This document shows positions 1 through 8,251 of a stretch of DNA of 37,929 nucleotides, in pieces. Both the position numbers and the translations under genes were made by a program. The stretch comes from a virus, in IMG/VR virus record IMGVR_UViG_3300044995_000156, positions 1-37,929 of that record. One strand, 5' to 3'. A model generated the notes under the pieces. That model ran no database searches. It saw only the letters and a list, made by a program, of their open reading frames with translations, and had not been told where the DNA came from. The number at the start of each line of letters is the position of its first letter. The first letter of the stretch is position 1.

Positions 1-1001
1 TCCAAGACGTGCTCTATGCCCGTATTCGCTTGCGCTCTTACCGGAAAGTCAAAGTTGTCGCTTCCCCAGAAAACGTTCCGCTCATTTTGGCCCTCTACGA
101 AATGAAGCTCCGGGATGAGTTGGCTTCCCTCCAGGTCTGTTCCCCGTCTCTGATTAGCAACAACTGGCGCCGTCTCCCCCCAGCGGACTTACTCTATCGA
201 GCTGCCCAGACTTATTTCTCCCCAAGCTGCGGAGGCTTCCACGAGTTTACCGAAATCAACTATCCGTCCTATGCCTTGCGGGCAATGGTCTCTCCGGCTT
301 CAGAGTCCGGGTTCAAGCCGGATTTCGATCCGTCGTTCGTGCGCTATTTCGTCGAAATGCATCCTTTGTATTTCTTGTCGGTTTCTTTGCCTCACTTACA
401 TTTCCTGGACCTGGCGCGCTTGGTGGCGGAAATCCTAGACCCGCGTTTCTTTGTCGATATCTACCATACCGAGCGCTATTCTAAGCTTTACGGGTATTTC
501 GGTCTTTTCCCGACATACGTGCGCAAGGTTCTGAACGACCATTTCTATTCTTCTTCCTTTCCAGGTTCTGGCGCTGGTTCGTTCCCGGATCCGAAGAAAG
601 CGAAAACGTCCTCTCCATCGTCGTCATCGTCGCGTTCTCGGGAATCCTCTTCCCCCCAGACTCCTTCGCCGCCTTCGCCTGTTTCTCCTCCCCAGTCGGA
701 GACTCCCGAGAAGCGTTACTTGCGTCGCTGTCAGCTCGTCTATGATTGCTCTTTCTCTGTTCTCCCCAACGATTCGCAAGAAGAAGCTCCGCAGTTTTTC
801 CTCTGGCGGGAACAGCGGCGTTTTGGAGGAGGTATCAAGGGTACGCTACGTGCTCTCCAGAAGTTCCTGCGTCTGATCTCTATGATCTGGAAAGATCAGC
901 TCTATAAAAATTCCAATTCCTGGAAAGAGCCTCTTTTCGTTCCGGAGTACTTCTTCGACAGCTCAGACGAGATCAGTTGGTTTCGCAGCATATATAATTG
1001 A
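1..1001 (+). CDS. Hypothetical protein, 5' end cut by window edge
   Basis: The frame is open from the first bases of the window; a GTG at 9 is the first possible start, but the gene may begin upstream. I do not recognise the product. Residues 1-185 (counted from the GTG) are aromatic-rich and look globular. Residues about 190-235 are a low-complexity Ser/Pro linker. Residues 240-330 form a second, more basic globular segment that begins with a YLRRCQLVYDCSF stretch. The stop lies 33 nt before the ATG of the helicase gene, so it probably shares that operon. No signal peptide or membrane segment is evident. Its place beside the replication genes suggests a replication or recombination accessory role, but that is inference only. 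Confidence 0.6.
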   Translation, partial: QDVLYARIRLRSYRKVKVVASPENVPLILALYEMKLRDELASLQVCSPSLISNNWRRLPPADLLYRAAQTYFSPSCGGFHEFTEINYPSYALRAMVSPASESGFKPDFDPSFVRYFVEMHPLYFLSVSLPHLHFLDLARLVAEILDPRFFVDIYHTERYSKLYGYFGLFPTYVRKVLNDHFYSSSFPGSGAGSFPDPKKAKTSSPSSSSSRSRESSSPQTPSPPSPVSPPQSETPEKRYLRRCQLVYDCSFSVLPNDSQEEAPQFFLWREQRRFGGGIKGTLRALQKFLRLISMIWKDQLYKNSNSWKEPLFVPEYFFDSSDEISWFRSIYN

Positions 1002-1034
1002 CCAGTGTCTAACCTCCCTGGCGGAGATCCAACC

Positions 1035-2666
1035 ATGACGGGAGACATTGGTTCCTCTGTGTCGGATTCCTTTGTTGTTTCTTCGGAAAACCTTGAACCT
1101 GCTGCCTCTGATTTTCAGCCGGAACTCGGGCCGATTGTCCTGCGGCAAGTTTCGAACCTCCTCGAAGTGTCCTGGGACGGCGGTCCGCTGCCTCAAGAAG
1201 TGCTTGAGATTATCGATGGGGAGTTGTCCTACTTTTTCATGCGTTACCTCTACGGACGGGACGCTTATGATCCTATAACCGGATCGTACCAGCCGGTTTG
1301 CGAAGAGAGACGTTCTCTCTATCAAATCCTTCCCGGAGGAACCGTGGCTTGCTTTTCGGGCTACCGGGAGCGTTTGGAGAGGACGTTTCGTTCTCTAGGG
1401 TTTGCAGTCCGTTTCTTTGATGAGCGTCCTGCAATTGAGGAGTTGGCTCCCGATCGGGCAGACCGCTATCGCTTCGATCCGAGCTATGCTTTGCGTTATA
1501 GTTCGCTTCTTCCACACCAGATCGAGGTCCTGCGCCTTTTTGGACCCTACGAGAATGGCCTTTTTGAGTTGCCCACAGGAACGGGTAAGACCTATCTCCT
1601 GTCAGCGATCTGCCTGGCGTTCCGAAAAGCCCGGATTCATGTTATTTCCGAAGGCATTCCTATCCTAAGACGTATTGTGGCGGCTCTGACGCATTTCTTG
1701 CCCAATGTCGGTTACGTTGGCGAGGGTAAGGCCGATTTCCAGCGGGTGACGGTGATTTCCTCGGACTCTCTGCACCGGGTGGCAGAAGGATTCCATGACA
1801 TTCATAGCGAACGGGCAGCGGACATTGTCCTCTTTGATGAGGTCCATCGGGCAGCTACGCCATCGGTTTTGAGCTACCTAGCCCGCTACGAAAACTGTCG
1901 TCTCTACGGTTTCTCGGCTTCGGTCGATAAGCGTCCTGACAATGCCTGGCAGGAACTCGAAGGCATCTTCGGGCCAATCCGCTATCGCATGCCTTACCAG
2001 AGAGCGGTCGATCTGCGCCTGGTAGTTCCCATTCGGGTCCAGTGGATTCCGATGGTCTTTTCGATGCCGTTTCGGAGTTTTCGTCAACAGTCTGTGAAGG
2101 ACCGCTACTACATTTGGGCCAACGGCGAGCGCAATCGGCGCATCGCTTCCTATGTTCGCTCTCGGTTTTCGGATGATGTGCAGGTCCTGATCATGGTGTC
2201 TACCATCGAGCATGCCCTCAGCCTCAAGGCTCTTCTTCCGGAATACGAAGTTTGCTACGGAGCCGTCTTGCCGGATCCTGCCGTGCTCAAGCGCCTCCGA
2301 CGGCGCGGTATCCTGGACCAGGTGTACATAGGGGAGATGACTCCGGAGAGACGGGACGCCCTGTTACAACGTTTTGCGTCGGGAGTTATTAAGAAGGTCA
2401 TCGCCACCGATGTGTGGAGCACGGGCGTCGATTTTCCGAACCTTCAGGTTCTCGTTCGGGCCGACGGACGGGCTAGTCCAGTCTTGGACATTCAAGTTCC
2501 CGGTCGCGTCTCCCGTCTTGGTTCCGGGAAAGAATACGGTCTCATCGTGGACTGTTGGGACGACTTTCACTACACTTATCGCCGTCGTTCCCAGGAACGC
2601 TGGAAGTCCTACGTCGATCAAGGATGGGAAGTCGATAACCCGGTGCGGAGCTCTCGCCCTCGCTAG
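1035..2666 (+). CDS. SF2 (DEAD/DEAH-like) DNA helicase
   Basis: This is a 543-residue superfamily 2 helicase, an ATP-driven translocase probably acting in replication or recombination. Motif I (Walker A) is LPTGTGKT with K185, motif II is DEVH at 268-271, motif III is SAS in place of the usual SAT, and motif VI is QVPGRVSRL at 487-495, whose arginines include R491 and R494. The layout resembles phage helicases of the UvsW or T5 D10 kind. An in-frame GTG exists at 1005, but the ATG at 1035 is preceded by GGAG about 10 nt upstream and is the better start. The protein ends in a basic RSSRPR tail. A pyrimidine-rich gap of about 150 nt separates it from the primase and shows no ORF or clear hairpin. 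Confidence 0.88.
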   Translation: MTGDIGSSVSDSFVVSSENLEPAASDFQPELGPIVLRQVSNLLEVSWDGGPLPQEVLEIIDGELSYFFMRYLYGRDAYDPITGSYQPVCEERRSLYQILPGGTVACFSGYRERLERTFRSLGFAVRFFDERPAIEELAPDRADRYRFDPSYALRYSSLLPHQIEVLRLFGPYENGLFELPTGTGKTYLLSAICLAFRKARIHVISEGIPILRRIVAALTHFLPNVGYVGEGKADFQRVTVISSDSLHRVAEGFHDIHSERAADIVLFDEVHRAATPSVLSYLARYENCRLYGFSASVDKRPDNAWQELEGIFGPIRYRMPYQRAVDLRLVVPIRVQWIPMVFSMPFRSFRQQSVKDRYYIWANGERNRRIASYVRSRFSDDVQVLIMVSTIEHALSLKALLPEYEVCYGAVLPDPAVLKRLRRRGILDQVYIGEMTPERRDALLQRFASGVIKKVIATDVWSTGVDFPNLQVLVRADGRASPVLDIQVPGRVSRLGSGKEYGLIVDCWDDFHYTYRRRSQERWKSYVDQGWEVDNPVRSSRPR

Positions 2667-2818
2667 GTCTGTCTTTTCCTTTTCCTGTTCTGTCTTTTCC
2701 TGCTTGGTTCTTGTTTCTCGGTTTCTTGTCTTTTCTGACGGTTTGCTCTTTGGGCTTACTTGGATTTGGCTGTCCTTGACCGTGGGCTTAGCGGTGTGGA
2801 CGGGCAGGAGGAGTGCTT

Positions 2819-3895
2819 GTGTCCCAGGTTCTCGATCCTGTGCTCTACGATGCTCTCCTTCAGAGGTTTGGTCGGGTCCGTGTCGCCAACGCTGGGGTCC
2901 AGGCGACCTGCCGTGTTCTTCCGGACGGAAGAATTTTCGTGGACCATTGGGGGGAATGTTACGAAGTTTGCTGCCCGAAGTGTGGAGATACGCGTTTTCG
3001 CCTGCGCTTTTCTCATCTCTTTCGTCAGCATCGCTTTCTGGTCTATTGCTTCAACGAGAACTGCTTTCAATCCCCTGAATGTCGGCAGCAGATTTGGAGT
3101 TATGTTTTCTCCAAAGGCTCGTTTCGCGGATTCGGCTCTGGAGAAGAAGAAGTTCCGTCTTTTTCAAGCCTCGTGCCTGCTTTTGTTGAGGACCTTTCGA
3201 CTTGGGATCCGCTGGCGGATTTTCCGGTTATCCAGCCGCCCCGTTCTCTGGTTTTGCTTTCGTCTTTGCCGTCGTTCCATGCTGCGAACTATTACCTGAC
3301 TGCACGCGGCTTCGACGTGGTTGAGCTGGCTTCTCTTTACCAAGTTTCTTATTGCGAGTCGTATCCGCAGTTTCCGCAGTGTCAGTGGCGGATTTTCATT
3401 CCGTTTCTTCTCTCCGGGCGGCTCATCGGCTGGCAAGCTCGGTTTGTTGGAGAGCGGAATTGGAAGTTCAGTTCGGCTCCGAAGTACTACCACATGCCGG
3501 GATTTCGTAAGAGCCGTTACCTTTACAACTACGATCAGGCCAAGACCTCGGATCTTATCGTGGTGGTTGAAGGGGTGATGGATGCTTGGCGGATCGGCCC
3601 AGAGGCGGTGGCCGTTATGGGGCACCGGATTTCTCGCTACCAGGCGGAGCTTTTGCGTCGAGCCAACAAACCGGTCGTTCTCTTTTTCGACCTGGATGTC
3701 TCTGAGGCTGACCTCGAAAAGGAGCGTTCGACTCTCTTTCAGTTAGCGGGTGTTCCTGTATTCTCCGTTCCGTTTCGGCGGTACCTTTTGGAGTCTCAGC
3801 TTCCCCAAGAGTGGGATGACCCAGCGGCCTTGCCGCGGGCAGTGTGTTGGGAGTGGATCAGCCGCGCCCTTCAGGAAGGTTCTCGGCATTCTTGA
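2819..3895 (+). CDS. DnaG-like primase with zinc-binding and TOPRIM domains
   Basis: This 358-residue protein would make RNA primers for phage DNA replication. A zinc-ribbon-like segment has CPKCGD with C52 and C55, then C77 and C82 (YCFNENC). The TOPRIM core has VVEGVMDAW with catalytic E251, then the metal-binding FFDLD with D291 and D293. It is shorter than cellular DnaG and has no C-terminal helicase-binding domain that I can see; a separate helicase gene lies just upstream. The start is placed at GTG 2819 because a GGAGGAG ribosome binding site ends about 6 nt before it; the in-frame GTG at 2813 overlaps that site. The polymerase gene follows 14 nt after the stop. Confidence 0.85.
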   Translation: MSQVLDPVLYDALLQRFGRVRVANAGVQATCRVLPDGRIFVDHWGECYEVCCPKCGDTRFRLRFSHLFRQHRFLVYCFNENCFQSPECRQQIWSYVFSKGSFRGFGSGEEEVPSFSSLVPAFVEDLSTWDPLADFPVIQPPRSLVLLSSLPSFHAANYYLTARGFDVVELASLYQVSYCESYPQFPQCQWRIFIPFLLSGRLIGWQARFVGERNWKFSSAPKYYHMPGFRKSRYLYNYDQAKTSDLIVVVEGVMDAWRIGPEAVAVMGHRISRYQAELLRRANKPVVLFFDLDVSEADLEKERSTLFQLAGVPVFSVPFRRYLLESQLPQEWDDPAALPRAVCWEWISRALQEGSRHS

Positions 3896-3909
3896 TCAGG
3901 AGGTCGGAA

Positions 3910-6900
3910 GTGAGCGAGTTTTTCCGTCAGATTTTCCCGTCGTGTCATGACGACTCGAAGGTCGGGATTTTGTGTCCGTCTGCCCTCGATTGGTCCGGTT
4001 TGCGTAAGGACTACCCCTATGTCCGCTTTCAGGAGTGTGCTTGGTTATCCCCTCCAGGACCAGGGTTTTCGGCTTATGCTTCGACTTTGCTTCAGGAGTA
4101 TTCCCTTTTGCCTCCGGAAAGCGATGTCGGCAAAGGCAAAGCGTTTTCGAGTCAGAGAGCCTACAAAGCCCACTGTCAGGCTCTCCTCCGCGATCTGTCT
4201 GATCGTCTGTACTACCAGGCTCTCTATGACGATGCGTTTGCTTTGCCGATTGTTTGGGAAGGCACCCACGTTCTGGCGCGGTATGTCCTCGGGCATCGCT
4301 GGGGGTATGTTCCCGACGGACCGCGTCCGGTTACGGTGATGATTGTCGGAAAGTGTCCCGGTCCGGAGGAAGCTGCGAAGTGTCGCAATTTTGTAGGCCG
4401 GTCTGGCCTCTACACTCGCCAGGTCCTGCAAGAGTTGGGTCTGTCTCCTGACGAGTTTGATGAGTGGTACGTTACAAACCTCTGTCGCTTTCCTGTTCCT
4501 GAGTCTGCCAGAGTTGTTCCCGGAAATTGGATCAAAGATTGCTTGCCCCTTTTGCAGCAGGAGCTTTTGCTCTGTGCTCCCCGTCTGATCCTGGCTTTTG
4601 GCAATGAAGCGATTGGCTACTTCCTGGGACGTGGACGTAACTTCAAGCATGTCCACGGGCGCAGCTACGAGTATACCTATCGCCGTCCGCTTTTTCGTGC
4701 GGGCGAGATTTCCGATTGGGTGGAGCATACAGCTTTGGTTGTTCCCTGTGTCCATCCGGCAGCGGTTTTGCGCGATCCGAATCTGGCAAGTCTATTCAAG
4801 AAATCTCTGTCTTTGGCCCTCAACATCCTAGAAGGAAAGTCCTCATCGTCTTCTTCAGCTTTGGTTTCGACAGATCTTTCGGTGCGTCATTACCTGGTTT
4901 CGTCGACAGAAGAGCTGAGTCGTTTGTGTCAGTACCTTTCGGAGCATAAACCACGAGCTTTAGCCATTGATACGGAGTTTACCGGGCCGACGCCTCTTTC
5001 GGGCCAGGTTGTCTCGATTCAGTTTTCTTGGGAAAGAGGTCAGGCAGCGATTCTGGCTTTGCGCGATGAGTCACAGCGTTGGACTTTCTCCGGAACTCAG
5101 GAACAGATCGTTTCTCTCTTGTCGCCTTTCCTAGAAGATCCAGACATTCGTCTGGTTTTCCATTACGCCTTAGCGGACCTTTGGTGGCTGGAAGATTTCG
5201 GTCTGATTTTTCCGCTCGATAAGGTCATGGCTCCTCTCGATGATGACGCTCCCGATGGGTATCAAACGTTCTTTGGTTGGCAGAAGACTTTCTGGACCGG
5301 GCCGTTCGATACGATGTTAGCTGCTCATGCGGTCAACGAGACTTCCGAGTTCGATCTCAAAGAGCAGGCGATCCTGCACACGTCTTTGGGTAATTATTCG
5401 TATCGTCTCCAGGAATGGATGCGGGCCAACCGGGGTAAAGTCAAAGAGAGCGGTTTCGGGGCTTGTCCTCGCAGTATCCTCTTTGGCGAAGCTATTTCGC
5501 AGACCCCGTTTGGGTCCTTGGTGCGTTCGAGCTATGCCGGGTTTGACGCGGATGCTACCTATCGCCTCTTTGAGGTTTACAACGCCAGCCTTCTCGATTG
5601 CGATCGTTTCGGTCTGTGTTGTCGTATTCCGTTCTGGATTTCCCTTCGAGCTTCGACAGCGTTCTACGAGATGCACAAGACTGGACTGGCGGTTGATCTT
5701 GAGCGGGTCCAGCTTTTGTCGGCCCAGTATCGAGAAGCTTTCGCTCGTCTGCTGGCCGATTTTCGTTCCGAGATTGCTTGGCCTGATTTCAATCCCAGCA
5801 GTATCGATCATTGTCGAGAATTGCTCTTTGGCGAAGAGTACAACGGCAAAGTTGATTCTCAGACGGGTTCGCCACTGCGATTGCGTCCTGCCGAGGCTCT
5901 CTCCTTGCGTTTGCCTCCTTACAAAACGACTGGCAAACGTTCCCAGCTCTGGGAGAAGCGGCGGGACCTCAAGGCTTTGCCAGCAGCCGACAAAGAGACG
6001 CTCGAAGTGCTCAAGGCGAAGAGTTCCTACATTCAGAAGTTGTTAGACCTGCGTTATGTGGGTCAGGTCCTGCGTTATGTGCTAAAGGTTGAAGAGGCTT
6101 CTCTGTCTTCTCTTGTATTGGATGATTCGCGGTCGTCTTCCTCTTCGGTTCGGTCCGCTTCCGGGATGCTTTCCTTCTTGCAGCCAGATGGCCGTCTCCA
6201 TACCAAGTTTTCCCAGACCAAAAAGACGGGTCGGGCGTCCTCGTGGGATCCGCCACTCCAGAACCTGAGCAAGAAGCGAGAACCGGATTACCAGCGTATT
6301 CTCGGGGAACGGTATACTTACCCACTTCGTTCAGTTCTGCGGGCTCGTCCTGGGCATGTTCTCATCTCGGCGGACTATACCGGAGCGGAACTCCTGGTGA
6401 TGGCGATCCAGGCTGGGGATCGCTCGATGATTCAGCACTGTTTCAGCTCATCTCTCCCAGAGAAAGGCTACACCCTCGAAGGCGACCCATGTCCCCACGG
6501 GAAAGGTGCGGCTTGCGAAGAGTGCGTCTATCCGCATCCCTACTTCTACGACATTCACAGCAATGTGGCGATTGCTGCTTTCCGTCCTCGAGATCCGAAC
6601 GGTAAGCTCATCCCATCAGGACGCTTGGCGAAGTTCTACTTGTCCAAATATGGGCTCAAGCACCTGCGCGATTCGGCCAAGCCCGTCGTGTTCGGTTATG
6701 CTTACGGTATTTCCGTCGATACGGCGTATCGGCGTATTCGAGAGGTAGTGGCGTCAGTCACTCGTTCTGACGTAGAAAGTATCATCAAGAACTTTGAGCG
6801 CCTCTACCCGGCTCTGACGCACTATTTCCCCCAGGCTGCCGAACGGGTTTTCAAACCTGGGTATATCGTCAACTGTTTCGGGCGCTATCGACGTATTCCG

Positions 6901-7368
6901 GAGAACTTGGACTACTCGAATCAGTCGCTCATCTCAGCGTTGCAGCGGGAGTTCATGAATTTTCCCATTCAGTCCGCCATAGCGGATGCGATGAGCACAG
7001 CGATGGCAAACTTGCAGGAGTATCGCATTGCGTACAACATGAACTATCGTCTGGTACTCCAGGTCCACGACGATGTGGTGGCGGAGGTTCCTTTCGAGGA
7101 AGCCGTGCGCTATTACAAAGAAGTCATCCCCTATTGTCTCCAGGAGAAAGTTCCTATCTTTCCGACCGATTTCGACGGGAATCTTATCTACGATCCAGCA
7201 GCGCCTTACCATCTGTCCCCGAACCGCTCGATCTACGTGCACTGGGGCGAAGAGTTGACTGAAGAAACCGCCCGCGCTTATGGTGTTCCCGAGGAAATTG
7301 TCGCCCTGTCGCAGTCGGAAGCCTTGTCCGAATCGGGCGCTATCGACTGGGCGGATGTCGAAGATTAG
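3910..7368 (+). CDS. Family A DNA polymerase with UDG-like and 3'-5' exonuclease domains
   Basis: This 1,152-residue protein is the likely replicative polymerase. Residues about 140-305 resemble a uracil-DNA glycosylase: VGKCPGPEE near 146, FVGRSG, and VHPAAVLRD with H282. The 3'-5' exonuclease has Exo I D354/E356, Exo II D423 and Exo III GFDADATYR near 546-548. The polymerase has motif A SADYTGAEL (D822), motif B R920-xxx-K924-xxx-F928-GYAYG, and motif C VHDD (H1053, D1054, D1055). The Cys pairs of family 4 UDG iron-sulfur clusters are not obvious, and the first motif has K and C where E and A/G are usual, so the glycosylase may be altered or inactive. An insert between motifs A and B carries C861, H863, C869 and C872, a possible zinc site. 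GTG 3910 is chosen because AGGAGG lies 6 nt upstream; an earlier in-frame start at 3844 would overlap the primase. Phage SPO1 polymerase has a comparable N-terminal UDG-like domain. Confidence 0.92.
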   Translation: MSEFFRQIFPSCHDDSKVGILCPSALDWSGLRKDYPYVRFQECAWLSPPGPGFSAYASTLLQEYSLLPPESDVGKGKAFSSQRAYKAHCQALLRDLSDRLYYQALYDDAFALPIVWEGTHVLARYVLGHRWGYVPDGPRPVTVMIVGKCPGPEEAAKCRNFVGRSGLYTRQVLQELGLSPDEFDEWYVTNLCRFPVPESARVVPGNWIKDCLPLLQQELLLCAPRLILAFGNEAIGYFLGRGRNFKHVHGRSYEYTYRRPLFRAGEISDWVEHTALVVPCVHPAAVLRDPNLASLFKKSLSLALNILEGKSSSSSSALVSTDLSVRHYLVSSTEELSRLCQYLSEHKPRALAIDTEFTGPTPLSGQVVSIQFSWERGQAAILALRDESQRWTFSGTQEQIVSLLSPFLEDPDIRLVFHYALADLWWLEDFGLIFPLDKVMAPLDDDAPDGYQTFFGWQKTFWTGPFDTMLAAHAVNETSEFDLKEQAILHTSLGNYSYRLQEWMRANRGKVKESGFGACPRSILFGEAISQTPFGSLVRSSYAGFDADATYRLFEVYNASLLDCDRFGLCCRIPFWISLRASTAFYEMHKTGLAVDLERVQLLSAQYREAFARLLADFRSEIAWPDFNPSSIDHCRELLFGEEYNGKVDSQTGSPLRLRPAEALSLRLPPYKTTGKRSQLWEKRRDLKALPAADKETLEVLKAKSSYIQKLLDLRYVGQVLRYVLKVEEASLSSLVLDDSRSSSSSVRSASGMLSFLQPDGRLHTKFSQTKKTGRASSWDPPLQNLSKKREPDYQRILGERYTYPLRSVLRARPGHVLISADYTGAELLVMAIQAGDRSMIQHCFSSSLPEKGYTLEGDPCPHGKGAACEECVYPHPYFYDIHSNVAIAAFRPRDPNGKLIPSGRLAKFYLSKYGLKHLRDSAKPVVFGYAYGISVDTAYRRIREVVASVTRSDVESIIKNFERLYPALTHYFPQAAERVFKPGYIVNCFGRYRRIPENLDYSNQSLISALQREFMNFPIQSAIADAMSTAMANLQEYRIAYNMNYRLVLQVHDDVVAEVPFEEAVRYYKEVIPYCLQEKVPIFPTDFDGNLIYDPAAPYHLSPNRSIYVHWGEELTEETARAYGVPEEIVALSQSEALSESGAIDWADVED

Positions 7369-7386
7369 ACTGGCCGGTACCGATTT

Positions 7387-7400
7387 TTGCTACGTAGCAA
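7387..7400. promoter_or_regulatory. 14-bp palindrome TTGCTACGTAGCAA, copy 1
   Basis: This is a perfect 14-bp palindrome in the gap between the polymerase and dCTP deaminase genes, 18 nt after the polymerase stop. Allowing one mismatched pair, the symmetry extends outward to GATT/AATC (about 24 bp). Identical cores occur at 25036 and 34752. The form suggests a binding site for a dimeric regulator. It is not a terminator, because no T-run follows on either strand. Confidence 0.6.
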
Positions 7401-7423
7401 CAATCAGTAAAGGAGTCATCTTT

Positions 7424-8074
7424 ATGCTCTCGGCTGCAGAGATTGTGCGCTATCTCAAGAATCCGGAACCCGGAAAGCGGATTGTCATTGATCCGTTTCA
7501 GGAAGAACGTCTCAACCCCAATAGCTATGACCTGACGTTGCACCACAAACTTTTGGTTTACCATGTCGAAGGCAACCTCCATCGGTTGCGCGCCTTTTAC
7601 AAGTCTTTGCAGGGTCGTTACGAGACTGCTATTCCGAGCGCTAAGGACCTGTACGCTCTTGAGGTCATGTCCAAGACGTGCAGTCGGCAGTATCTGACGA
7701 CTGCACGCAAAGATGACGCTCCGGTCGTGGCCCTGCATATTCCGGTCTCCGGTCTGGTGCTTTGTCCGGGAGTTCTCTACCTAGCTTCTACTCAAGAGTA
7801 CACTGAGACCGAAGGCTTTGTGCCTGTCATCTACGGCAAATCGACTCTCGGTCGCTTGGGTTTGACCATCCACCAGACCGCCGGGTTTGGCGACAATGGC
7901 TTCCGGGGCCATTGGACGTTGGAACTCCATGCCATCCATCCGGTTGTGGTCTATGCCGGAATGAAAATCTGCCAGATTTGCTACGAGCCCCTTCACGGAG
8001 ACTCATCTCGCCTCTATAATGGCCGGTACCAGGACCAGCTCGAAGTGACTCCAGCTTTGGTTGAAAAGCAATGA
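7424..8074 (+). CDS. dcd: dCTP deaminase
   Basis: This 216-residue protein of the dCTP deaminase/dUTPase trimer family deaminates dCTP to dUTP, feeding dTMP synthesis. It shows NPNSYDLTL near the N-terminus, GKSTLGRLGLTIHQTAGF, and GHWTLEL with the probable catalytic glutamate E167, then YAGMKICQICYE. The length is slightly above the usual 170-200 residues because of an extra segment at about 45-85. The ATG at 7424 has AAGGAG about 9 nt upstream. It could work with ThyX (14980) to turn dCTP-derived dUMP into dTMP; no separate dUTPase is seen here, so it might be a bifunctional enzyme, which the sequence alone cannot settle. A 177-nt gap follows that shows nothing I recognise. Confidence 0.88.
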   Translation: MLSAAEIVRYLKNPEPGKRIVIDPFQEERLNPNSYDLTLHHKLLVYHVEGNLHRLRAFYKSLQGRYETAIPSAKDLYALEVMSKTCSRQYLTTARKDDAPVVALHIPVSGLVLCPGVLYLASTQEYTETEGFVPVIYGKSTLGRLGLTIHQTAGFGDNGFRGHWTLELHAIHPVVVYAGMKICQICYEPLHGDSSRLYNGRYQDQLEVTPALVEKQ

Positions 8075-8251
8075 ACCTCTAAAATGCTTCGTCTTCTGTG
8101 AATGTTTCTTTTCCTGTTTCTGTCCTTGACTCAGCTACCTCGTGTCTCTAGACTCTTTCCCTGGATTTTGGTTCGACCGTGATTTTGCTTCTGAACTCTT
8201 GTACTTTCCACCCACAACCTTTTACCCTTGGACCTTGTTTGGAGAGAACCT

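Noticed and set aside
2374-3299. Long overlapping ORFs across the helicase-primase junction
   Set aside because: They are alternative-frame shadows of the helicase and primase genes, with biased composition and no ribosome binding sites.
3844-3909. Earlier start for the polymerase at 3844
   Set aside because: It would overlap the primase by 52 nt without a ribosome binding site; GTG 3910 has AGGAGG 6 nt upstream.
7387-7400. The TTGCTACGTAGCAA palindrome as a terminator
   Set aside because: The stem would be only 5 bp with a 4-nt loop and no T-run follows on either strand.
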